DNA of 34,208 bases. Source: Acidobacteriaceae bacterium (GTDB lineage Bacteria; Acidobacteriota; Terriglobia; Terriglobales; Acidobacteriaceae). Positions 18,604 through 27,011 of the stretch are shown here, piece after piece. The stretch covers positions 908-35,115 of the forward strand of contig PLZN01000067.1 in assembly GCA_003152195.1 (NCBI GenBank), in the 5' to 3' direction. Made by a program: the position numbers and the translations under genes. The notes under the pieces are model-generated. The model searched no databases, was not told the DNA's origin, and saw only the letters and a program-made list of their open reading frames with translations. Each line of letters opens with the position of its first letter. Position 1 is the first letter of the stretch.

Positions 18604-20144
18604 ATCTTGAACGTCCACGCGCACTGGCAAGGTCGGGCCGCCTCGTTTTGCAGCTGTTCCGGAATGGTGATGGTGAGTCCTTGCGCCGAATCGTACTTCC
18701 ACTTCAACGGCTCGGCGAAGCCCAGCATGTAGATGCTCGATCCTGTTTTTGGTTGGATAGAGCTTAGCAAGAGTTGCTTGCCAGGCCACACGAGCGAGTG
18801 GGCATAAGCCGTACGCCTGTCCTTGGATCGGGTGTAGCGAATGTTGTCGCCTTCAGACCAAAGTAAGCCATCGCGGGCACGTGTCGCATAAATCCCTTCA
18901 CCATTGACCTTAAGCCAATCTCCTGTTGCCCGGAGTTGCCGCGCAGCCTCCGGGTTGAATTGTCCGTTGGCACTTGGACCAACTCCCACCATGAAACCGC
19001 CACCCTTGGCGACCGAATCCACCAGGTTGTCGACGATCCACTTCGTGCCCTTGTGTTTAGCTGGGTCGGGCTCGTAAGAGAAATCGGAACCAAGCGGATA
19101 GATGACCAACCAGGGAACGTCGGACGTGACATGGCCAGAGGGTACAACTCGCTCCGGAGTATAGTAATCGCCGTAGCTGCCGATTCCACGATTGCGCAGC
19201 ATCACGTTTGGCTGGAGTTGCCGCAGCTTGAGAATCGTTTCCCGCATCTGCGGCCATACTTTCGGCCCCCAGTGGATATCCAGACACAGCATGTCGATGG
19301 TTCCATAGTTAGTCAATAATTCCGTCAACTGCTGGCGATGACGCCGCACCATGCGGTCAACCTCGAGCGGGGTTGGATCCGGCACCATGACGAACCTATT
19401 TCCGAGCCGGACTTTTCGCTTTTCCCAGAATGCCTCAACCGATCCATCCGAGGCGCGCCATCCATATAGTTCGGGAGAGTCCGGGACCTGGAGCGGATCT
19501 TCACCATAAGGGCGGAAATCAGCGTCGTACCAATCGGGGTGCGAAAAATAAAGGTCAATCTTGATGTCGCGCTTGTGAGCAGCGTCGCAAAGCTCCTTGA
19601 TGATATCCCGGCGAAACGGAGTTTCCATAATGCTGTATGCGAGGTCGCAGGGCTCTATCTTTGGGCCGCCCGCTGCCGTCCAGTTGACACGCTGCCGCAC
19701 ACGGGTTTTGGTGTCGAACATGGAAAAGCCTTCGTGATGCTTGCTGGTAAATGCGAACATCTTCAGGCCGCTGTCGGCAAATAGATTCATCCATTCGTTA
19801 GCGTCGAATCCGGCAGGGTTCCACGTCTTGTACAGATCGTTGTATTTTTGCCGATCTTCGAACGACATACCCAGGAACGGCCACGACTCTGCCCCTCGGT
19901 GCCAGATGGAATAGAGTCCCCAATGAAGGCGCACACCAAACTTCATGTCACGAAATGCTTCATAGGCACTGTGGGGAGCCCAATGGTATTCAGGGACGGG
20001 TTCCGCCTCCACATACCACTCGCCCTTGATTACATCGGGTGGAAACCGGTGCTCCATAGAAGTGGAGTCCGCATGAACTCTTGACTTGGAAGCCAACGCA
20101 AGTGCAGCAGCGGAAAACAGGAAGTGTCTTCTGTTCATTGTCAT
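18585..20144 (-). CDS. Alpha-L-fucosidase-like (GH29), Tat-type leader; paralogue of 16990-18525
   Basis: MTMNRRHFLFSAAALALASKSRVHA; same GH29 motifs (FAFTSKHHEGFSMFDT, YGTIDMLCLDIHWG) and high similarity to the convergent neighbour. Confidence 0.88.
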   Translation of the reverse strand: MTMNRRHFLFSAAALALASKSRVHADSTSMEHRFPPDVIKGEWYVEAEPVPEYHWAPHSAYEAFRDMKFGVRLHWGLYSIWHRGAESWPFLGMSFEDRQKYNDLYKTWNPAGFDANEWMNLFADSGLKMFAFTSKHHEGFSMFDTKTRVRQRVNWTAAGGPKIEPCDLAYSIMETPFRRDIIKELCDAAHKRDIKIDLYFSHPDWYDADFRPYGEDPLQVPDSPELYGWRASDGSVEAFWEKRKVRLGNRFVMVPDPTPLEVDRMVRRHRQQLTELLTNYGTIDMLCLDIHWGPKVWPQMRETILKLRQLQPNVMLRNRGIGSYGDYYTPERVVPSGHVTSDVPWLVIYPLGSDFSYEPDPAKHKGTKWIVDNLVDSVAKGGGFMVGVGPSANGQFNPEAARQLRATGDWLKVNGEGIYATRARDGLLWSEGDNIRYTRSKDRRTAYAHSLVWPGKQLLLSSIQPKTGSSIYMLGFAEPLKWKYDSAQGLTITIPEQLQNEAARPCQCAWTFKIESVNA

Positions 20145-20173
20145 GTCGGCAGCTGGTCCTCGTAAATTCTATT

Positions 20174-20194
20174 GCCGGGGCAGGAAGCCCCGGC
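20174..20194 (-). other. GC-rich perfect hairpin in the 5' leader of fucosidase 2
   Basis: gccggggc-aggaa-gccccggc between the candidate operator (20212) and the minus-strand start (20144). Confidence 0.5.
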
Positions 20195-20211
20195 CTTTTG
20201 CGTCCGGTCGT

Positions 20212-20221
20212 TGATATATCA
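20212..20221. promoter_or_regulatory. Candidate operator TGATATATCA upstream of fucosidase 2
   Basis: Perfect palindrome, 67 bp before the minus-strand start. Confidence 0.6.
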
Positions 20222-20494
20222 GTGATCATGGTGTTGTCAAGCGAAATTCATTTCAGGCCGAATCAATGCCCCCGCGGGCAATGATACGTTTGGTGAGCTG
20301 GCCCCTCCTGTCTCGGAGAGTTACGGTTATTTCCGCCGGTCCGGGCTGCTGGCATTGCAGTAGCCTCTCCATGCCATACGCGGAAAAGCCCCAAGAAAAT
20401 ACTCTTGACAGCGTTTAGTTTCCTCATCTAATGTCCTACTGCCATATCAAAGAGTAGGCGAACGATCCATTGCTTTTCTTCGAGGAGGTTCTAA

Positions 20495-23400
20495 ATGTCA
20501 GCCATGATCGTGGCCCGTTTCAGCGTCCGTTCAGTCCTTTCTTCAATGAGAGTCGCGATGGCCGTGTTGCTGCTGGTTTGTTCTACCGCGGCAATCAGGG
20601 CCCAGACTACGAGCGCCACGGTGGTGGGAACTCTTACTGATTCTTCTGGCGCACGGATTGCCGGCGGCACCGTGAGCATAAAGAACCTCGCCACTGGGAT
20701 CGAGCACAGCACCACCACCGACACGAATGGTGAGTACGTCGTCCCCGATCTCCCGGCGGCACATTATTCCATTACATTCTCGATGGCGGGCTTTCGGCCG
20801 TTTGTCATGTCCGATGTGGAACTTCTTGTTGCACAGCGGGCGACTCTTGATGCCACGCTCGAGATCGGCGAGGCCACACAGGTCGTGACCGTAAACACCG
20901 CGGCGCCCATGGTGGACACCACCGTCTCTGAAGTTGGCCAGGTGGTCGACACAACAACGATCGAACATGTCCCGCTGAATGGACGAAGCTTTTGGCAGTT
21001 GACGAACATGGTTCCCGGTGTCACCTACACGCCGGCTGGTCAGAATTTAAATCTCAACGGCAGCAGCCTGCGCGCAAGCGTGGTCGATGTCAATATCAAT
21101 GGCGGTCCTCCCAATCAGACCGGCTGGATGCTGGATGGCGCTTTCATCACCGAGATGCAGGGTGGCGGTACGATCATCCAGCCTGAGGTGGATGCTTTGC
21201 AGGAGTTCAACGTTGAGGGTGCGCTGCTTCCGGCCGAGTTCGGGCTGACAGCGAACATGGTCAACGTCACAACAAGGAGTGGGTCGAATCAATTTCACGG
21301 CGAGGTGTTCGAATTTCTTCGCAACTCGGCGCTGGAGGCGGCGAACTATTTCTACGTGAGGCCTGTCGGATCGAATCAGAAGAACGAGCCTTTGCGCCGC
21401 AATCAATACGGATTTACGCTAGGGGGCCCGATCGCCAGGAACAAGGCCTTCTTCTTCGTGGACTACGAGCGAACAGGCCTTCTGGAGGGCCTGGATTATA
21501 GCAATGTGGTTCCAAGTCTAGCGGAGCGCACGGGCAACTTTTCCGATCTCCTGCCAAAGGTAATCTCAGACCCACTTACTGGAAAGCCTTTCCCCGGAAA
21601 CATAATTCCAGCTTCCCGTCTCGCCGCTAACCCTCCAGGGGTATTTTTCTTAAATTATTTGCCACTCCCAAATCAACTGAGGGGAACAACATCCTACAAC
21701 ACAATTGCCCCTTCGATGGTGCAAGCTCTGCAGCGTGGCGATGCCAGGGTCGACTACCACATCAGCGAAAGGAACCAGATCTTTGGCAGGTATTCCATCA
21801 ACGACAATCAGGAAACGGATCCGAACCAATTCACTACGTTAGGCACTCAGCCACTAGAAAGCCGAGGTCAAAATGCCGCGGCTACCTTTACGCATGTTTG
21901 GAATCCGCGCTGGCTTTCAGAGGCACGGGCGTCCTATTACCGGAGTATCTTCCATTTTCGGGGAATCTTACAGGGCACAAACTTCAACCAGGAAGCAGGT
22001 GTGCAAGGTTTTAATGACACCACGCCGATCTTTGGCTTCCCGGAAATCGAAATGACGAATTACGCCTCTTTCCTGGGCTCACCCTCGAACCAACTACCAA
22101 AGTCCAACCAGCACAGAAACCTGCAGTTTGGCCTTAGCACAACGTACTCGCAGGGTCGCCACAACATCAAATTCGGCGCCGGCCTGACTCATGAGCGTGG
22201 AGGCTTTATCAATGGCTCCTCATCGACCGGAATCTTTGATTTTACCAGCATTTATTCAGGCAACGCCTTTGCTGAGTTCTTGCTTGGTATTCCAGAGAAT
22301 GTCACCCGCGATTATTACAAAACGCTGAACGGGGACTTTGGGTACTATATGAATGCTTATGTGCAGGACAACTATCGTGTCAGTGAAAGATTGACGCTAA
22401 ATCTGGGATTTCGGTTAGAGCGCAATACGTTTTACCAAGGTATCAATGGCGGCAAAACCGCGTTTGACCAAGCGACCCAAAAAATTGTCGTCCCGTCAAA
22501 TTTTAGTCCCAACGCGCAACTATTGACTCCCGAACTGCTCCAGCTGTTTCCCGATCGCATCGAGTATACGAAGAGTCTGGGGTTACCGAACTCGATTCAG
22601 CCCGCGGAGTGGGACTATGTACCACGCATTGGCATAGCGTGGCGTCCGCCGGATATATCCAAGAATATGACGAGTGTCGTACGTGCAGGCTATGGGATAT
22701 TTCAGCTATTCACCGATTTCAACAACATTAACAATGAAGTCGCGACTATACCGTTTATCGCGGCGACCACTGTACTGAACAATGCGCCGCCAGCCATACC
22801 GCAGCTCACATGGGCTAATTATTTCCAGGGTGAGCCCAATGCCCTCCCCAACCCGCATCCAGGGCAAGCTTGTTCATTTGGATTAGTCCTGGACAGCTGT
22901 TCTACGCCAAACTCTCAGAATGGTGCTACTTCATGGCGAAACCAGTATGTCCAGCAATGGACGCTAGCATATCAGACCCAGCTCGCATCCCGAGTATCGT
23001 TTGATGTGACGTATTTAGGAACTAAGACCACGCACCTTAATTCTTCCGTAAGCAGCAACGATCCCTCGCCTGGTCCCGGAAACGTCCAGGCACGCCGGCC
23101 GTATCCGCAGTGGGGCGTCATGCTCTACGACAACAACAACAGCCATGCGAACTATAATGCGTTGCAGGTGAAACTCGAAGACCGATCGTGGCACGGGCTA
23201 ACTTTGTTGGCGGCTTACTCTTATTCGAAATGCATGGATCAAGGCAACAATGGGACTGAGTATTTTTTTCTGAGACAGTATGCTGTTTGTGCCTACAATT
23301 TTCCGCAGGTCTTCTCCCCCAGTTTCAATTACGCGTTGCCATTCGGCTCAGGGCAGGCATTTCTCAACCGGGATGGCTGGGTCAACCAGGTCGCCGGTGG

Positions 23401-23872
23401 TTGGGAGATGGCAGGCCTTTGGACTCTGCGCAGCGGTGCGCCATTCACTCCAACCATCGGAACGGATGTCGCCAACACCGGCGTCAGCAGCCAATGGCCG
23501 CTCGTTATTGGAAAGCCCACTCTTGTTCGTAATCCAGACTGCTGGTTTTATGTAGCAGGCAATACAAAGTGCCAAAGCCTTAGCCCAGGAACAGCTCCCG
23601 CATTTAAAGATCCCCCGAAATACACTTATGGAACTCCGGTGAGAAATCTCCTTTATTCCGGTGATCTCAATGAGCTCGACTTCGACCTTCTAAAGATGTT
23701 TCATCTCCGCGAGGGTCTGTCGCTCGAATTCCATGTGGAAGCCTTCAACCTGATGAATCATCCAAGCTTTGCCGCACCTTCCACCAATATCGACTCAAGC
23801 TCGGGAGGCGAGGTAAGCGCCACGATAAACAGTTCCAGAGAACTCCAGTTTGCCCTAAAGATTCATTTCTAG
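20495..23872 (+). CDS. TonB-dependent receptor (Oar-like) with carboxypeptidase-regulatory-like N-terminal domain
   Basis: Signal peptide; SATVVGTLTDSSGARIAGGTVSIKN...; LNGRSFWQLTNMVPGVTY plug; VNVTTRSGSNQFHGEVFEFLRNSALEAANYF; C-terminal ELQFALKIHF. Confidence 0.9.
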   Translation: MSAMIVARFSVRSVLSSMRVAMAVLLLVCSTAAIRAQTTSATVVGTLTDSSGARIAGGTVSIKNLATGIEHSTTTDTNGEYVVPDLPAAHYSITFSMAGFRPFVMSDVELLVAQRATLDATLEIGEATQVVTVNTAAPMVDTTVSEVGQVVDTTTIEHVPLNGRSFWQLTNMVPGVTYTPAGQNLNLNGSSLRASVVDVNINGGPPNQTGWMLDGAFITEMQGGGTIIQPEVDALQEFNVEGALLPAEFGLTANMVNVTTRSGSNQFHGEVFEFLRNSALEAANYFYVRPVGSNQKNEPLRRNQYGFTLGGPIARNKAFFFVDYERTGLLEGLDYSNVVPSLAERTGNFSDLLPKVISDPLTGKPFPGNIIPASRLAANPPGVFFLNYLPLPNQLRGTTSYNTIAPSMVQALQRGDARVDYHISERNQIFGRYSINDNQETDPNQFTTLGTQPLESRGQNAAATFTHVWNPRWLSEARASYYRSIFHFRGILQGTNFNQEAGVQGFNDTTPIFGFPEIEMTNYASFLGSPSNQLPKSNQHRNLQFGLSTTYSQGRHNIKFGAGLTHERGGFINGSSSTGIFDFTSIYSGNAFAEFLLGIPENVTRDYYKTLNGDFGYYMNAYVQDNYRVSERLTLNLGFRLERNTFYQGINGGKTAFDQATQKIVVPSNFSPNAQLLTPELLQLFPDRIEYTKSLGLPNSIQPAEWDYVPRIGIAWRPPDISKNMTSVVRAGYGIFQLFTDFNNINNEVATIPFIAATTVLNNAPPAIPQLTWANYFQGEPNALPNPHPGQACSFGLVLDSCSTPNSQNGATSWRNQYVQQWTLAYQTQLASRVSFDVTYLGTKTTHLNSSVSSNDPSPGPGNVQARRPYPQWGVMLYDNNNSHANYNALQVKLEDRSWHGLTLLAAYSYSKCMDQGNNGTEYFFLRQYAVCAYNFPQVFSPSFNYALPFGSGQAFLNRDGWVNQVAGGWEMAGLWTLRSGAPFTPTIGTDVANTGVSSQWPLVIGKPTLVRNPDCWFYVAGNTKCQSLSPGTAPAFKDPPKYTYGTPVRNLLYSGDLNELDFDLLKMFHLREGLSLEFHVEAFNLMNHPSFAAPSTNIDSSSGGEVSATINSSRELQFALKIHF

Positions 23873-23887
23873 TCCGTCCGCGAGGCC

Positions 23888-23904
23888 CCCCGGTTCTGCC
23901 GGGG
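23888..23904 (+). terminator. Putative hairpin terminator after second TonB receptor
   Basis: ccccgg-ttctg-ccgggg just after stop at 23872; no T tract. Confidence 0.4.
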
Positions 23905-23985
23905 AGGCAGTAGAAGTTTGACAGTTCCGGAAGTATGGGTTGTTCAATACGGCCTGTCAACGGAGGCGCCAGCGCAGTGCAGCGA

Positions 23986-24336
23986 CCGAAGATCATTAAC
24001 ATGGCGTCACAGGCTGGGCACGACGGGGGTGGTGGAGGGTCTTTGGCTTAGGCCGCGTCGAAAGGAGCGCTCATGACTTTTACACGGGCACTTGCAAAGG
24101 AAATGGGACCGCGAAAAATTCGCGTCAATGGGATCTGTCCAGGAACGATTAATGCGGACTTTCACAATATCTTTACGAACGCTGAGGTCCGTGCAAAGGT
24201 GGCTCATTCTACCCCGCTGGGCCGCGAGGGAGAGGCGAAGGAGGTAGCTGATTTAGTAGTATTCTTAGCCTCCAGTCATGCCTCATTTATCAATGGGGCA
24301 AATATCGACATTAACGGTGGGACTGTTTTCTACTGA
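23986..24336 (+). pseudogene. 5'-truncated SDR dehydrogenase with TAG at the catalytic Tyr codon
   Basis: Single frame reads [59 protein letters not shown]...[11 protein letters not shown]; no N-terminal TGxxxGIG region in this frame; TAG at 24049-24051. Confidence 0.8.
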
Positions 24337-24341
24337 GATAT

Positions 24342-25070
24342 ATGCCTGTCTCCATTAGCGGTCAAGTCGTTGTGATTGTCGGCGCTTCCAGCGGTATAGG
24401 CCGTGCGGCGGCGGTGCTCTTCGCACGGGAGGGGGCAAAGGTCGTGGCAGCGGCGCGCCGCGAGAATCGGTTGCAATCTCTTAAGGATGAACTAGCGAGA
24501 GAACAATGCGATATCACGGTTCGACGTGCGGATGCCTCCAACCCAGCGGATATGCAGCAGCTTGCACAAGAGACCCTCGAAGGGTTTGGGAGAATCGATA
24601 TTCTGGTGTTTGCGAGCGGGACAAATACTCCTGATCGAGCGATGGAACGCCTCAGCCCCGAGCTATGGAACTCGGTGCTTGATGTCAATCTGAATGGAGC
24701 CTTTTACGTTACCCATGCAGTTCTTCCCGCCATGCGTACCGCTCGTTCTGGACTTCTGATCTACATTTCATCGATAGGCGGAGTAGTGCCTGATTTATCC
24801 GGGGCTGCTTATCAAGCGTCCAAGCGTGGGGTTCTCGGCCTGGCACATGCGATTCGTATGGAGGAGAAACAGAACGGAATCAGAACCTCTGTAATCTGCC
24901 CTGGTCTCGTAAACACCGAGTTGGTGGAAAAAAGGCCTGTAAAAACGCCGCCCGAGGTACTGGCACAGGCCTTGCAGCCTGAAGATGTTGCGGAAACGAT
25001 CTTGTATATCTCGAAATTACCGCCCCGGGCTGTTATACCGGAGCTGCACTTGCTGCCGGCATCCTTATAA
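24342..25070 (+). CDS. SDR-family oxidoreductase
   Basis: VVIVGASSGIGRAAA, YISSIGG, AYQASKRGVLGLAHA, VICPGLVNTEL. Confidence 0.88.
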   Translation: MPVSISGQVVVIVGASSGIGRAAAVLFAREGAKVVAAARRENRLQSLKDELAREQCDITVRRADASNPADMQQLAQETLEGFGRIDILVFASGTNTPDRAMERLSPELWNSVLDVNLNGAFYVTHAVLPAMRTARSGLLIYISSIGGVVPDLSGAAYQASKRGVLGLAHAIRMEEKQNGIRTSVICPGLVNTELVEKRPVKTPPEVLAQALQPEDVAETILYISKLPPRAVIPELHLLPASL

Positions 25071-25105
25071 GTGTCATCCCGCTTCCTGGCAGAGAACTTT
25101 GATCC

Positions 25106-25115
25106 TGATATATCA
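25106..25115. promoter_or_regulatory. Candidate operator TGATATATCA upstream of SDR gene
   Basis: Perfect palindrome in the gap between the SDR ending 25070 and the SDR starting 25147/25162. Confidence 0.55.
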
Positions 25116-25146
25116 CGTGAATAATCTGCGGCAGGTATTCGGCCGT

Positions 25147-25911
25147 ATGGTGGAGGCTCGAATGGATTTGAAAGGAAAAGTCTGTTTAGTAACTGGGGGT
25201 ACCAGCGGTATTGGGGCCGCCACTGCTCTCACCCTTGCACGAAAAGGCGCTCACGTAGCCAGCGTTTCCAGAAGGGCCGTTCAGGCGCCAGACAGTCTTC
25301 TCTCTGCCGTCGAGAGCCACGGCACAACGGTCCGGTTCCTGGAAGGCGACATGGCCGACCCCGTAGCTTGCCGCAAGTGTGTTGGCCAGGTAGTCAAAGA
25401 CTTTGGCCGCCTCGATGTTCTGGTGCATTCGGCGGGAGGCCCCGTCCCAGGCGGCTTTTATGCGGTCACGGAGGAGAGCTGGATGAACGCCTTTGCTGTT
25501 CACGTGCACTCCATCTTTCACCTCACCCGAGCCGCGGCGCCGCACATGGCACAGCAGGGCGGGGGAGCGATCATCCTGCTGGGATCAGCGGCGGGCCTGC
25601 GCGGTTGCCTGGGAGCAGCCGCCTACGGTGTGGTGAAAGGCGCTTTGCCGCAGTTCGCCCGCGTCCTCGCCCGCGAACTGGCCGATCAGCACATCCGGGT
25701 CAACTGCGTCTCTCCCGGCGTAATTCGCACTCCCTTTCATGATTCTCTCTCCCCCGAACAGGCAAGAAACAATATCGAGAATCGCATCCCATTGCACACA
25801 GAAGGCAAGCCAGAGGATGTTGCTGAGCTGATCGCCAGCCTGGTTGAAAATGACTTCATCACTGGAGAGAACATGGTTATTGACGGCGGAATGACCATGC
25901 GCATTGTCTAG
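25147..25911 (+). CDS. SDR-family oxidoreductase
   Basis: KVCLVTGGTSGIGAATALTLARKGAHV, ILLGSAAG, AYGVVKGALPQFARVLARELA, INCVSPG-like RVNCVSPGVIRTPFHD. Start 25147 or 25162 preferred; ORF-track start 24985 overlaps the previous gene. Confidence 0.87.
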   Translation: MVEARMDLKGKVCLVTGGTSGIGAATALTLARKGAHVASVSRRAVQAPDSLLSAVESHGTTVRFLEGDMADPVACRKCVGQVVKDFGRLDVLVHSAGGPVPGGFYAVTEESWMNAFAVHVHSIFHLTRAAAPHMAQQGGGAIILLGSAAGLRGCLGAAAYGVVKGALPQFARVLARELADQHIRVNCVSPGVIRTPFHDSLSPEQARNNIENRIPLHTEGKPEDVAELIASLVENDFITGENMVIDGGMTMRIV

Positions 25912-26170
25912 TGTCCTGAGAGAGATCACCAATGGGCCCGGCGCACTGCCGTCCTGGCGGAATCATCGCGCCGCTTCTGCTCCAGCTTGGTGGACGAATC
26001 ACATGCAAAGCTCCAAAATGAATCGTTGAGGCGCCACGGTTGGTGCCTTGTCACGCGTTGCATCCATGGTAAGGGGCTTTGGAGCGGTTTCACTGTAGGC
26101 GTAGACCACCTTGGTTTGATTCCGGGAACGCTCAGGTCATGAAATGATGGCTAGCGACGGAGGTATTCAC

Positions 26171-26911
26171 ATGTTTCAACTCACCGGCCAAGTGGCCATT
26201 GTTACGGGGGCCGCCACCGGAATTGGCGCGGCGATTGCAAGCCGCCTGGCTAGAGCGGGCGCTACGCTCGTGATTGTCGATTTAAATCTGAAGGGTGGGA
26301 AGCTCGTTGCGGAAGCTCTCGGCAACGGTTCGTTTGCGCTTGAGGCCGATGTGTCTGCCGCCGATTCCGTGCTCGCCGCGGTGGATGCTGTGCTGGCGCG
26401 GACAGGACGAATAGACATTCTGGTCAACAACGCGGGGATCGCGGGCCCCGCTGCTCCCGCCTGGGAGCAGACCGATGAAAACTGGCAACGGAACATCGCC
26501 GTCAATCTGACCGGGGTATTTAATTGCTGCCGTGCCGTAGTGCCGCACATGCGCGGTCGCGGCTACGGGCGCATTGTCAACATCGCCTCAATCGCCGGCA
26601 AGGAGGGCAATCCAAACATGTCTCCGTATTCGGCGACCAAGGGTGCGGTCATCGCGTTCACCAAATCCCTTGGCAAGGAACTGGCGACCGACGGAATATG
26701 CGTGAATGCCGTTGCCCCGGCGGTCGTTCAGACCGAAATCCTCGATCAGCTGACCCCGGCGCAGGTCTCGTACATGACAGACCGAATTCCGATGAAGCGC
26801 ACCGGGAAGCCGGAAGAGATTGCCGCGGTGGTCCACTTCCTTTCCAGTCCTGACTGCTCTTTCGTCACCGCCCAGTGCTACGATGCGAGCGGCGGCCGCG
26901 CGACGTACTAA
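26171..26911 (+). CDS. SDR-family oxidoreductase (FabG-like / sugar-acid dehydrogenase-like)
   Basis: MFQLTGQVAIVTGAATGIGAAIASRLARAGA, NNAGIAG, NIASIAG, YSATKGAVIAFTKSLGKELA, CYDASGGRATY. ATG 26171 follows ggaggt. Confidence 0.88.
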   Translation: MFQLTGQVAIVTGAATGIGAAIASRLARAGATLVIVDLNLKGGKLVAEALGNGSFALEADVSAADSVLAAVDAVLARTGRIDILVNNAGIAGPAAPAWEQTDENWQRNIAVNLTGVFNCCRAVVPHMRGRGYGRIVNIASIAGKEGNPNMSPYSATKGAVIAFTKSLGKELATDGICVNAVAPAVVQTEILDQLTPAQVSYMTDRIPMKRTGKPEEIAAVVHFLSSPDCSFVTAQCYDASGGRATY

Positions 26912-27011
26912 CTGAACGCGGCCGTTCCGCCGAAGAATGGCCGCACGTAGCCAATCCCACCACATCACCGTGATAGTAAAAATGCCCTAGGGAAGCGAGT
27001 GCAAAGGACCA

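Noticed and set aside
20440-20449. tgccatatca upstream of the second TonB gene as a fifth operator
   Set aside because: Two mismatches to TGATATATCA and not palindromic; too weak to claim by eye.
22651-22660. ggatatatcc palindrome as another operator
   Set aside because: Inside the TonB coding sequence and with different outer bases from TGATATATCA.
24049-24051. TAG recoding (pyrrolysine or readthrough) in the SDR frame
   Set aside because: The frame also lacks the N-terminal cofactor-binding region and no recoding signal is visible; simple pseudogene decay explains it.
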